This document shows, in pieces, positions 1-6,395 of a stretch of DNA of 8,683 nt (its first letter is position 1; each line of letters begins with the position of its first letter). This DNA comes from Gallionella sp. (GTDB lineage Bacteria; Pseudomonadota; Gammaproteobacteria; Burkholderiales; Gallionellaceae), in NCBI GenBank assembly GCA_024654105.1, contig JANLID010000363.1:1-8683 (forward strand). The letters run 5' to 3'. The translations under genes were made by a program, and so were the position numbers. A model generated the notes under the pieces. It made no database searches. It worked only from the letters and a program-made list of their open reading frames with translations, and was not told where the DNA came from.

Positions 1-60
1 GGTTTCATCTGCCCACGCGGCGCGATCATTTGGTGGGCAGATGAAACCTGCCCACCCTAC
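1..60. repeat. Dispersed palindromic repeat at the left edge (GTGGGCAG type), partial
   Basis: Bases 1-16 are the exact reverse complement of 33-48. A second, overlapping hairpin forms between 32-40 (GGTGGGCAG) and 48-56 (CTGCCCACC) with a 7-nt loop. The segment ends in CCCACCCTAC, so the full element probably begins outside the window with the complementary GTAGGGTGGG. Alternative mutually exclusive hairpins of this kind are common in intergenic palindromic repeats of proteobacteria. It lies just downstream of the stop of the leftward lipoprotein gene and could slow or end that transcript, but no U-tract follows the stem on that strand, so it is not a classical intrinsic terminator. Confidence 0.7.
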
Positions 61-94
61 CTGCTTTATCTGGGTCACGCGCCACCCAACAGCA

Positions 95-1138
95 TCAGCG
101 TTCCAGGTTCAATTCCATTTCGGTGTTATCGCCTTTGCGCACCGATACCTTTTCGGTGACCATCTTGTAGCCTTCCAGTTTCACACTGATGGCGTGTACG
201 GCGGGCTCCATTTCCAGGCGCAACGGGGACAGCCCGTAATAAACTCCATCCAGATATACCTTGGCGCGCGACGGGCTGGTATTCACCAGCAACAATCCTG
301 TTGTCTCGCTGGCACGCGGCATATAGGCAGGTGGCGGAACCACGCCGCCCGGCTGCACACCATAGCTCGGCATCATGGTCGCAGGAGCTGCCGGTGCCGC
401 CGGTGCAGGCTTGGCGGCAGCGGGCGCGACATACACCGTCACGCCGGGAATCGGCTTGACGCCGGCCGTCAGGTTGAATAATTCCGGCTGCGATACCATC
501 AACGATGCGCTGACCGCCTCTACGGTCTTGTTGCTGGCGATACGCAATTCCTTGTTCAGATAGGCGATCACGTCATCTTTGTTATTGCCGGAAACACCCG
601 CAAAGCGATCGTTCTTTTCAGTTACCAAGCCCGACCACACCACCTTGCCGGTAGCCAGATCTTTCAATGTAGTTTCAATCGCGATATTGATTTCGTCACG
701 ATTTTTGACGTTCAGGGTCAGCTCCTTGATGGCCCCGGACACTTCAAACAGGGCATTGCTGGCATTGCTGCCTTCCAGCACTTGGTAGCCTTCTGTATCA
801 AACTGTTTTTTGATGGCCACCGTGACGATGTTCGCAATTTCCTGGTCAAGCAGCAATTCCTTGCCATCCACGCCACGGACGCGCTGCGTGGTTATCCCCA
901 ACAGGCGCGGATTGCCAACCTTGCGCTGGTCGACATACTTGCTGACGCGTAACGTCGCAGCATACTTGAGCGTAGGCCCGGAACTGCCGCCCGGCACCTT
1001 TTTCTCGGTAACGCTAAGCGTACTGTCACTGCCATTAAACCAGCCGGTAACGGAATCCTTGGCATCCTTGACAGTGGAACACCCGGCAACGGCAGATAAC
1101 AGCATAACCAGCGCAACGCGCCGCAATAATGAACTCAT
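95..1138 (-). CDS. PEGA-domain outer-membrane lipoprotein
   Basis: This 347-residue protein begins with a lipoprotein signal: two Arg at 6-7, a hydrophobic core, and a lipobox ending VAGC with the acylated Cys at 20. Ser follows the Cys, which favours sorting to the outer membrane. Residues about 55-220 form an alpha/beta domain that may resemble small lipoproteins such as YajG, which I cannot confirm. An Ala/Pro-rich linker spans about 238-274. Residues 281-347 form a PEGA domain (LVNTSPSRAKVYLDG, then a GY turn near 323), a module linked to surface-layer or peptidoglycan-associated proteins. The open frame runs further upstream, but the ATG at 1138 has a GAGGTGAA ribosome site just ahead of it and starts the signal peptide, so I chose it. 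It lies 29 bp after the CBS gene, so the two are probably co-transcribed. The exact role is unknown. Confidence 0.85.
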   Translation of the reverse strand: MSSLLRRVALVMLLSAVAGCSTVKDAKDSVTGWFNGSDSTLSVTEKKVPGGSSGPTLKYAATLRVSKYVDQRKVGNPRLLGITTQRVRGVDGKELLLDQEIANIVTVAIKKQFDTEGYQVLEGSNASNALFEVSGAIKELTLNVKNRDEINIAIETTLKDLATGKVVWSGLVTEKNDRFAGVSGNNKDDVIAYLNKELRIASNKTVEAVSASLMVSQPELFNLTAGVKPIPGVTVYVAPAAAKPAPAAPAAPATMMPSYGVQPGGVVPPPAYMPRASETTGLLLVNTSPSRAKVYLDGVYYGLSPLRLEMEPAVHAISVKLEGYKMVTEKVSVRKGDNTEMELNLER

Positions 1139-1167
1139 GAACTTCACCTCAGGATTTTTCAAGCGTA

Positions 1168-1764
1168 TCAACTGCGCGCGATCACTGCTTCGATTTCGGC
1201 GAAAGTGTGCGCCAATTCGAAGCTTTGAACTTGAGCGCCCAACTGGCGGGCGATTTGGGTAACAGAAAACAAGCCGCACACCGTTTGCCTGCCATCCGCG
1301 CCTTCGGCCACCACCAGCGCATGCTGCCGGTGGGATTTTTTCAGGCTGGCGACAATTTGTCCGACCTGGGCATTTTGCACATCGTCAATCTTCAATACTT
1401 CCAGTTCGCGTTGCGCGGTCATGATATCGCGCACCAGGATGTCGGCATGCGTCCCGCCCATGTCTTGCAGGAAACGCGTCGGTTTTTCACCCATCACATC
1501 GGTCGCCGTCAACAAACCGGCCAGATGATCGTCGTCGTCCAGCACCAGCAGCATACGCACTCCATAGCGAATCATCCTTGCAACAGCTTTATCCATCAAG
1601 GTCATGGCGCGCACACCCACCAACGAAACCTTGCTCAAGTCGGTCATCACGCTGACCGCCGGATCGCTCAGTTTGACGCGCTCCGGAAGAATCTGGGCCG
1701 GACGCACAAAAGATGAGCCCGTCTTCAACGGAAAAGATTGCAGCGGGGTATATTCCTTGATCAC
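1168..1764 (-). CDS. Twin CBS-domain protein
   Basis: This protein of about 198 residues carries two CBS motifs and no attached enzyme or transporter domain. The first ends around GLLTATDVMGEKP. The second covers the later part, with a HALVV strand and GLFSVTQIARQLG. Paired CBS motifs form a Bateman module, which usually binds adenosine nucleotides such as AMP or ATP and signals energy state to a partner. The frame can begin with GTG at 1773, but then the AAGGAG at 1778-1773 would touch the start codon. The GTG at 1764 lies 8 nt after that AAGGAG and is the better start; the difference is three residues. It sits 31 bp downstream of rppH and 29 bp ahead of the PEGA lipoprotein, in one probable operon. 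The ligand and partner cannot be told from sequence. Confidence 0.85.
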   Translation of the reverse strand: MIKEYTPLQSFPLKTGSSFVRPAQILPERVKLSDPAVSVMTDLSKVSLVGVRAMTLMDKAVARMIRYGVRMLLVLDDDDHLAGLLTATDVMGEKPTRFLQDMGGTHADILVRDIMTAQRELEVLKIDDVQNAQVGQIVASLKKSHRQHALVVAEGADGRQTVCGLFSVTQIARQLGAQVQSFELAHTFAEIEAVIARS

Positions 1765-1795
1765 AACTGCCACTCCTTAAACAATTTACTGAAAA

Positions 1796-2317
1796 TCACC
1801 TATGCACATGATGCATGTCTTGCGGACAAGCGGCGTCATTTCTTGGCACAGGAAGATAGCGCACCAATTCATTAAGCGCCCTCGTATAAACTTCACGCTT
1901 GAATTCGATCACGGCACCAATATCCAGCCAGTAATCGTTCCAACGCCACGCATCAAACTCGGGATGCGCACAGGCGCGCAGACAGACATCACAATCACGA
2001 CCAATCAGGCGCAACAAAAACCAGATCTGTTTTTGTCCGCGATAACCACCGCGCGCTTCGCGCTTGCTCCAGCTTTGCGGAACCTCGTAGCGCATCCAGT
2101 CACGGGTGCGTCCGAGTATTTTTACATGCTCCGGCATCAAGCCGACTTCCTCGTGCAACTCGCGGTACATCGCCTGCTCCGGGGTCTCGCCATACTGGAT
2201 GCCGCCTTGCGGAAATTGCCACGCATGCTGCCGTACCCGCTTGCCCCAGAACACCTGATTCCTGTCATTCGTGATAATGATGCCGACATTCGGGCGGTAG
2301 CCGTCTCGGTCTATCAT
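1796..2317 (-). CDS. rppH: RNA pyrophosphohydrolase (Nudix)
   Basis: RppH removes pyrophosphate from the 5' triphosphate end of mRNA and so starts 5'-end-dependent decay by RNase E. The 173-residue length is close to the 176 of the E. coli protein. The start, MIDRDGYRPNVGIII, is typical of the family. Residues 38-60 match the Nudix box GX5EX7REUXEEXGU exactly (G38, E44, R52, E53, E56, E57, G59), supplying the metal-binding glutamates. The HAWQFPQGG stretch just before the box and the WFLL and EFDAWRW stretches after it are also typical of RppH. It is transcribed away from proS across a 143-bp region. It appears to lead an operon with the CBS and PEGA genes, an arrangement whose functional meaning is unclear. 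Confidence 0.95.
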   Translation of the reverse strand: MIDRDGYRPNVGIIITNDRNQVFWGKRVRQHAWQFPQGGIQYGETPEQAMYRELHEEVGLMPEHVKILGRTRDWMRYEVPQSWSKREARGGYRGQKQIWFLLRLIGRDCDVCLRACAHPEFDAWRWNDYWLDIGAVIEFKREVYTRALNELVRYLPVPRNDAACPQDMHHVHR

Positions 2318-2460
2318 TTGCCACTCTATTCGGTTAATTTCAATGGGCGGATTCTTTCACATTTCCCCTGTTATGGAAAGCGAATGCGCCCCGCCATACC
2401 GAATGGCGCGCATTCCCTGTAAAATTGCGCCTTCGTTTTCATTACCCTGGGCGTCTCATC
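2318..2460. promoter_or_regulatory. Divergent rppH/proS intergenic region with candidate proS promoter
   Basis: This 143-bp region separates the diverging rppH and proS starts and must hold promoters for both. The best visible signal for proS is TAAAAT at 2420-2425, about 35 bp before the start codon and well placed as a -10 box. The matching -35 position (about 2397-2402) is poor, so this is tentative. I see no convincing T-box or attenuator, and no convincing promoter for rppH. Confidence 0.4.
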
Positions 2461-4161
2461 ATGCGCGTTTCACAATTTTTTATCTCTACCCTCAAGGAGG
2501 CACCGTCCGAGGCCGAGTTGCCCAGCCACAAGCTGATGATGCGCGCCGGCTATATCAAGAAGCTGGCCAGCGGCCTGTACACATGGATGCCTTTGGGTTT
2601 GCGCGTACTGCGCAAAGTGGAAAAAGCCGTACGCGAGGAAATGGATAAGAGCGGCGGCATCGAGCTATTGATGCCTGCCGTGCAGCCCGCCGAGCTGTGG
2701 CAGGAGACCGGACGCTGGGCGGTATTCGGCCCGCAGATGCTGAAAATCAAGGATCGGCACAACAACGATTTCTGCTTCGGCCCGACCCACGAAGAAGTGA
2801 TTACCGACATCGCGCGCCGCGAGATCCGCAGCTACCGCCAGTTGCCGGTCAATTTTTACCAGATCCAGACCAAGTTCCGCGACGAGGTGCGCCCGCGTTT
2901 CGGCGTGATGCGCGCCCGCGAATTCGTGATGAAGGACGCCTATTCCTTCCATGCCGATTTTGCCAGTCTGGAACAAACCTATCAGGTCATGCACGATACT
3001 TATACCCGCATCTTCACCCGCCTCGGCTTGCAGTTCCGCGCCGTCGCTGCGGACACCGGGGCGATCGGCGGCAGCGGCTCGCATGAGTTCCATGTGCTGG
3101 CAGACTCCGGTGAGGATGCGCTGGCGTTCTGCCCGGATTCCGGCTATGCGGCCAACGTGGAACTGGCTGAAGCCGTCGCACCCACCACTACACGCCCCCC
3201 GGCCACACAGGAAATGCAAAAGGCCATCACGCCCGGACAGCGTTCCATCGAGGAAGTCGCCGCATTCTTCAACACCTCTGCACAGAAGGTATTGAAGGCC
3301 ATTGCCGTAGTGAGCCACGAGGATGAATTCGTGCTGCTGCTGTTGCGCGGCGACCACATGCTGAATGAGGTCAAGACCGGCAAGGTGCTGGGGGAATTCC
3401 GCTTTGCCACGGATGAAGAAATCCAGCGCAACATGAATTGCCGTGCCGGTTATATCGGGCCGGTGAACACCAAAGTACGCCTGCTGATTGACCGTGCCGC
3501 CGCCATGCTTGGCGATTTCATCTGCGGCGCGAACGACGATGGCTTTCATTACAGCGGGGTGAATTTCGGACGTGACCTCGCGCTCGACGAAAACAACATC
3601 CACGACCTGCGCAATGTGGTTGCGGGTGATCCCTCGCCGGACGGCAAGGGTACGCTGGCGCTGTGTCGCGGAATTGAAGTCGGCCACATCTTCCAGTTGC
3701 GCACCAGGTATTCCGCAGCACTCAACGCCACGTTTCTCGATGAGAACGGCAAGTCGCAAATAATGGAGATGGGCTGTTACGGCATCGGCGTATCACGCAT
3801 CGTGGCTGCCGCCATCGAGCAGAACTTCGACGAGCGCGGCATCGCCCTGCCCGTTGCGATGGCACCATTCCAGATCGCCATCGCACCTATCGGCTTCAAG
3901 AAAAGCGAAGCCGTGCGCAACGCGGCAGAGCAGCTCTATGCCGAACTGAGCGGGGCGGGCATCGAGGTATTGCTGGACGACCGCGACGAGCGTCCCGGCG
4001 TGATGTTCGCCGACATGGAACTGATCGGCATCCCGCACCGTATCGTCATCGGCGAGCGCGGCTTGAAAGAGGGCAACGTGGAATATCAGGGGCGCTGCGA
4101 TACTGCGGCGCAAGCCATCCCCTTGCAAAGTACGCTGGAGCTCGTAGAATCGGAACTGTGA
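2461..4161 (+). CDS. proS: Prolyl-tRNA synthetase, bacterial type with editing domain
   Basis: ProRS charges tRNA-Pro with proline using ATP in the cytoplasm. The 566-residue length fits the bacterial type (572 in E. coli). The class II catalytic core shows GPTHEEV at 108-114, motif 2 around 138-163 (TKFRDEVRPRFG, then REFVMKDAYSF), and motif 3 at 437-447 (MGCYGIGVSRI). Between motifs 2 and 3, about 224-407, is the YbaK-like editing insertion that hydrolyses Ala-tRNA-Pro; K279 sits in QKVLKAI, at the same number as the key editing lysine of E. coli ProRS. The C-terminus from about 470 is the anticodon-binding domain (VLLDDRDERPGVMFADMELIG). The frame opens 12 codons earlier, but the ATG at 2461 gives the family's usual MRxSQFxxxTLKE start. 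The ribosome site is weak. Its TGA overlaps a GTG that opens the frame of the next gene. Confidence 0.97.
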   Translation: MRVSQFFISTLKEAPSEAELPSHKLMMRAGYIKKLASGLYTWMPLGLRVLRKVEKAVREEMDKSGGIELLMPAVQPAELWQETGRWAVFGPQMLKIKDRHNNDFCFGPTHEEVITDIARREIRSYRQLPVNFYQIQTKFRDEVRPRFGVMRAREFVMKDAYSFHADFASLEQTYQVMHDTYTRIFTRLGLQFRAVAADTGAIGGSGSHEFHVLADSGEDALAFCPDSGYAANVELAEAVAPTTTRPPATQEMQKAITPGQRSIEEVAAFFNTSAQKVLKAIAVVSHEDEFVLLLLRGDHMLNEVKTGKVLGEFRFATDEEIQRNMNCRAGYIGPVNTKVRLLIDRAAAMLGDFICGANDDGFHYSGVNFGRDLALDENNIHDLRNVVAGDPSPDGKGTLALCRGIEVGHIFQLRTRYSAALNATFLDENGKSQIMEMGCYGIGVSRIVAAAIEQNFDERGIALPVAMAPFQIAIAPIGFKKSEAVRNAAEQLYAELSGAGIEVLLDDRDERPGVMFADMELIGIPHRIVIGERGLKEGNVEYQGRCDTAAQAIPLQSTLELVESEL

Positions 4162-4376
4162 AAGCAGAAAAAACAGGATCGGGGATCGAGGAGCGAGGAT
4201 TGAGCAGAATCCTCCGCTCTGCTTTCAACCCAGATAATCCATTAGCATTTGAGGCACCGGTAAATCAAGGGGTTGTAGGTCGGGTTTTAACCCGACTTGT
4301 CGGGCTGAAGCCCGACCTACGGTCTAATGGATTATTTGGGTTTAACTCGCTCCTCGCTCCTCGCTCCTCAATCCTT
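4158..4376. repeat. Nested palindromic repeat element between proS and the transglycosylase
   Basis: Several inverted repeats are nested here. The outer pair is 4227-4245 (AACCCAGATAATCCATTAG) with 4324-4342, matching with one mismatch. Inside is a second element whose ends are GTAGGTCGGG (4275-4284) and CCCGACCTAC (4311-4320), enclosing two adjacent hairpins, GTCGGGTT/AACCCGAC at 4279-4296 and GTCGGGCT/AGCCCGAC at 4299-4316, so it can fold as a three-way cruciform. Further out, GAGGAGCGAGGA near 4189-4200 is complementary to a CTCCTCG-type tandem at about 4346-4370. AGCAGA/TCTGCT at 4203-4223 forms another small stem. Such modules resemble non-autonomous, MITE- or REP-like elements. The whole stretch stays open in the transglycosylase frame. 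Confidence 0.75.
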
Positions 4377-4976
4377 ATGGCTGGCCTGTTGTTCGCCTGC
4401 GGCGCTTCTGCCGGCTCGCAGGCATATGTGCCACTCTCTGCCAGTGTGCGTGCAGTGATGCAGCGCAGCGTGTCGGATCAGGCAGCCCCCAAACTGGCGT
4501 TCGCTACGCAACATGAGGCAAATATCTGGCTGAACGAAATGTCACGGCGTCTGCAGAAGCGTATCCAGGATGCCGATTTCCGGCTTGATTTCCTGACCAC
4601 GGTGCATTACGAGGCAACCCGCGCCGGACTGGATCCACAACTGGTATTGGGATTGATTGAAGTGGAAAGCGGTTTCAAAAAATACGCCGTATCCAGCGTC
4701 GGCGCACGCGGCTATATGCAAGTAATGCCATTCTGGGGAAAGGTCATCGGCACCGGCAAGGAAAATCTGTTTCACTTACGCGTGAATCTGCGTTTCGGCT
4801 GCACCATCCTGCGCCACTATCTGGACATCGAAAAGGGCGACCTGTATCGCGCGCTCGGCCGCTACAACGGCAGCCTGGGGCGTTCCGAATATCCGAACCT
4901 GGTGCGCGCCGCCTGGCACAACAACTGGGCGCTGCCGCATCGCACCGTCAGCAACATATCCCTTCCGGCTAGTTGA
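4377..4976 (+). CDS. Lytic transglycosylase, SLT (family 1) domain
   Basis: The enzyme cleaves the MurNAc-GlcNAc bond of peptidoglycan in the periplasm, leaving a 1,6-anhydro end. Counted from the ATG at 4377 it has 199 residues. Residues about 76-185 form the SLT domain. The catalytic Glu is probably E97 in LIEVESGF, followed by AVSSVGARGYMQVMP (family pattern G-x-x-G-x-M-Q) and GRYNGSLGRSEYP, equivalent to the usual AYNAG motif. The start is uncertain. The ATG at 4377 has no visible ribosome site, and the peptide after it (MAGLLFACGASAGSQA) is a short signal sequence lacking basic residues. The same frame is open back to a GTG at 4158 that overlaps the proS stop as GTGA, adding 73 residues encoded by the repeat element. 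Either the element has damaged the native 5' end or it now supplies the leader. The 3' end overlaps the convergent tlpA-like gene by 8 bp. Confidence 0.85.
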   Translation: MAGLLFACGASAGSQAYVPLSASVRAVMQRSVSDQAAPKLAFATQHEANIWLNEMSRRLQKRIQDADFRLDFLTTVHYEATRAGLDPQLVLGLIEVESGFKKYAVSSVGARGYMQVMPFWGKVIGTGKENLFHLRVNLRFGCTILRHYLDIEKGDLYRALGRYNGSLGRSEYPNLVRAAWHNNWALPHRTVSNISLPAS

Positions 4977-5430
4977 GTTTCCTGCTTTTAATGTAGGCCT
5001 CGATGCTTTCGCGCGTCACTTCCCCGGGCTGATAACTCACTTGCTCACCATTTGGCGCGTATAGGTAGCTGGTCGGCAGCACCTCCATCTCGCCGATTTG
5101 CGCTGCAATCTCGCGATTGCCCATCACCACCGGATAACTGATGCCATGCGCCTTGGCAAAATCAGCCACTTTTTTGCTGGAGCCGGAATCGATGGCAATG
5201 CCAATCACCACCAAATCGTTATCCTTGTGTGCATTGTGCAAACTGGTCAATTCGGGAATCTCGCTTATGCATGGCGGACACCATGTTGCCCAGAAATTTA
5301 TCAGCACCCACTTACCACGATAATCCGCCAAGCGGTGCGTTTTGCCCTGCATATCTTCCAGCGAAAAATCTGCCGCATGGCCGGAGAACGGCAAAATCAA
5401 CAACAGTAGTATCCAGCGCAACCTACTCAT
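4969..5430 (-). CDS. TlpA/ResA-like periplasmic thiol-disulfide oxidoreductase
   Basis: This 153-residue thioredoxin-fold protein has an N-terminal export signal (MSRLRW, then a Leu/Ile-rich core, and a likely cut at GHA|AD near 19-20). The rest is therefore periplasmic, possibly anchored if uncleaved. FWATWCPPC holds the redox pair C51 and C54. The cis-proline loop is at VLPTSYL (P119), and FSLEDMQGKTHRLADYRGKWVLINFWATW is typical of the TlpA/ResA/CcmG group. These proteins reduce disulfides in exported proteins, for instance in cytochrome c maturation, but no cytochrome genes are nearby to fix a substrate. The ATG at 5430 is preceded by GAGG at a good distance. Its TAG stop lies inside the last codons of the convergent transglycosylase gene. 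Confidence 0.9.
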   Translation of the reverse strand: MSRLRWILLLLILPFSGHAADFSLEDMQGKTHRLADYRGKWVLINFWATWCPPCISEIPELTSLHNAHKDNDLVVIGIAIDSGSSKKVADFAKAHGISYPVVMGNREIAAQIGEMEVLPTSYLYAPNGEQVSYQPGEVTRESIEAYIKSRKLN

Positions 5431-5547
5431 TCAGAACCTCAGCAAAAGACTATTCCCACCATGCCCGTTAGGACAAGCATATTTGATTGCCATTTATGCC
5501 CGCTTTTGTAATTGCATCTCCGACCTTGCCTCGTTATGGCGCACATT

Positions 5548-5922
5548 CTACGCGGCATGACGCAACTCGTAATCCGCTATCAGCGCATCTGCTGGCAGCT
5601 TGAGTCCTTCCGATAATCGCCGGATCATCGCCAGAGTAAGCGGGCGGGCGCGGTTCAGCGCTTCGGCCACGCGGCCACGGTTGCCGATATATGGCTCTAA
5701 ATCCTTGCGGGTCAGCCCGCGCACTTCCATCGCGTAGTTCAAAAAATCTATCGGGTCGGGCGCGGGAATGGGGTAGCGCCGGGCTTCGTATTTTTCCACC
5801 AGCATGGCCAACACTTCCAGCCTGTCCGCCTCGGGCGATTTATCAGGCGCATCAAACAACGCCTCGATCTCACGCAATGCCGCCTTGTATTCGGCTTTGG
5901 TTCTAATCGGCTTGAGTTCCAT
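5548..5922 (-). CDS. higA: HigA-type antitoxin, HTH protein
   Basis: This 124-residue protein resembles the longer HigA antitoxin family (COG5499 type). It has an N-terminal helical part with IRTKAEYKAALREIEALFD at 6-24, then KSPEADRLEVLAMLVEKYE. A Cro/C1-type helix-turn-helix follows at about 58-112 (DFLNYAMEVRGLTRKDLEPYIG, then GRVAEALNRARPLTLAMIRRL). Such proteins neutralise a RelE-fold HigB mRNA interferase and repress their own operon. The ATG at 5922 has AAAGGTG upstream at good spacing. No full HigB gene lies next to it: directly upstream is only the 59-codon ParE-like ORF, whose stop is 10 bp before this start, and downstream is 117 bp without a gene. It may therefore be an orphan antitoxin, or may have been joined to the truncated toxin gene. 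Confidence 0.85.
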   Translation of the reverse strand: MELKPIRTKAEYKAALREIEALFDAPDKSPEADRLEVLAMLVEKYEARRYPIPAPDPIDFLNYAMEVRGLTRKDLEPYIGNRGRVAEALNRARPLTLAMIRRLSEGLKLPADALIADYELRHAA

Positions 5923-5932
5923 TGCTACACCT

Positions 5933-6112
5933 TTATGCGGCCTTGCGCATTTCTTCCCGGATCGTCTTGCGCACCACAGCTTCCAGATTTTCCGCCTGCA
6001 CCGCCTGCTTGAGAGTTTCGTTTATCAGGGTTTGATACCAGGCGAGAGACTCAGCCAGTTCGGCGATTGCTTCTGGATGCCAATCAAGCCGCTTTCTTTT
6101 CGTTCCGGGCAT
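5933..6112 (-). pseudogene. Short ORF with a ParE/RelE-like N-terminus, probably a truncated toxin
   Basis: An ATG at 6112 opens 59 codons ending in TAA at 5933. It starts 29 bp inside the end of the ParD-like gene in another frame and ends 10 bp before higA, so all three could be translated from one message. Residues 8-26 (RLDWHPEAIAELAESLAWY) match the usual opening strand and helix of ParE/RelE-superfamily toxins, and the overlap with a ParD-like gene is the normal place for parE. The family is about 90-100 residues, however, and after WYQ the sequence turns into a charged helix (LKQAVQAENLEAVVRKTIREEMRKAA) with none of the later toxin strands. The other two frames of this strand do not restore them. 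I read it as a toxin remnant fused by deletion to other sequence. A functional small protein cannot be excluded. Confidence 0.6.
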
Positions 6113-6329
6113 GATGTCCGATCAAATTGTCGAGCTGCTGCATGGCATCTTCGTGCGAAACACGCTCAACGCTTTGCATACGCGCCCTAACTACCTTGAT
6201 CGCATATTCGGTTGCATCAAAACCATCGCGCAGCACATGTTTTAGAATGTCTTTAGGTGTGCGCCCCGCCTCATGGGCGAGCTTTTCCAAACGACGGGTA
6301 TCAGCTTGGGATAGGGTCAAAGTGTCCAT
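6084..6329 (-). CDS. ParD-like ribbon-helix-helix antitoxin
   Basis: The 81-residue protein opens with a short strand (MDTLTLSQAD) followed by two helices (TRRLEKLAHEAGR and TPKDILKHVLRDGF), the pattern of a ribbon-helix-helix DNA-binding domain. The C-terminal part (RVSHEDAMQQLDNLIGHH) resembles the toxin-binding tails of ParD/CopG-type antitoxins. An ATG at 6341 is also in frame, but the GGAGG at 6339-6335 overlaps it and lies 5 bp before the ATG at 6329, so 6329 is the real start. It overlaps the ParE-like ORF by 29 bp, the usual antitoxin-toxin coupling. Antitoxins of this kind bind DNA and repress their own promoter. Assignment rests on motif pattern alone. Confidence 0.75.
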   Translation of the reverse strand: MDTLTLSQADTRRLEKLAHEAGRTPKDILKHVLRDGFDATEYAIKVVRARMQSVERVSHEDAMQQLDNLIGHHARNEKKAA

Positions 6330-6395
6330 GATGTCCTCCATAACGGTGGTAAGTATAGCGCAGCGACACTATTTTTTGCGTTGGGCTAGATTCCC
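6327..6395 (-). promoter_or_regulatory. Candidate promoter and start region of the ParD-like/HigA genes
   Basis: Read on the minus strand, TATACT (plus coordinates 6352-6357) is a good -10 box 22 bp upstream of the ATG at 6329, and GGAGG at 6339-6335 is a strong ribosome site. No good -35 box is seen 16-18 bp further up, where there is an A-rich run. ATAGTG (6372-6367) and CGCTAT (6360-6355) form an imperfect inverted repeat over the promoter, a plausible operator for the ribbon-helix-helix protein. The operator idea is inference. Confidence 0.4.

Noticed and set aside
802..1262. Plus-strand frames opposite the lipoprotein and CBS genes
   Set aside because: Shadows of the real minus-strand genes, without ribosome sites or domain signals.
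2665..3759. Long open frame (364 codons) on the minus strand inside proS
   Set aside because: It lies wholly opposite a clear prolyl-tRNA synthetase; long antisense frames are expected in GC-rich codon-biased genes, and the product has no recognisable domain.
4346..4370. Tandem CTCCTCG units as a possible CRISPR or minisatellite array
   Set aside because: Only about three 7-bp units without spacers; better explained as one arm of the palindromic element.
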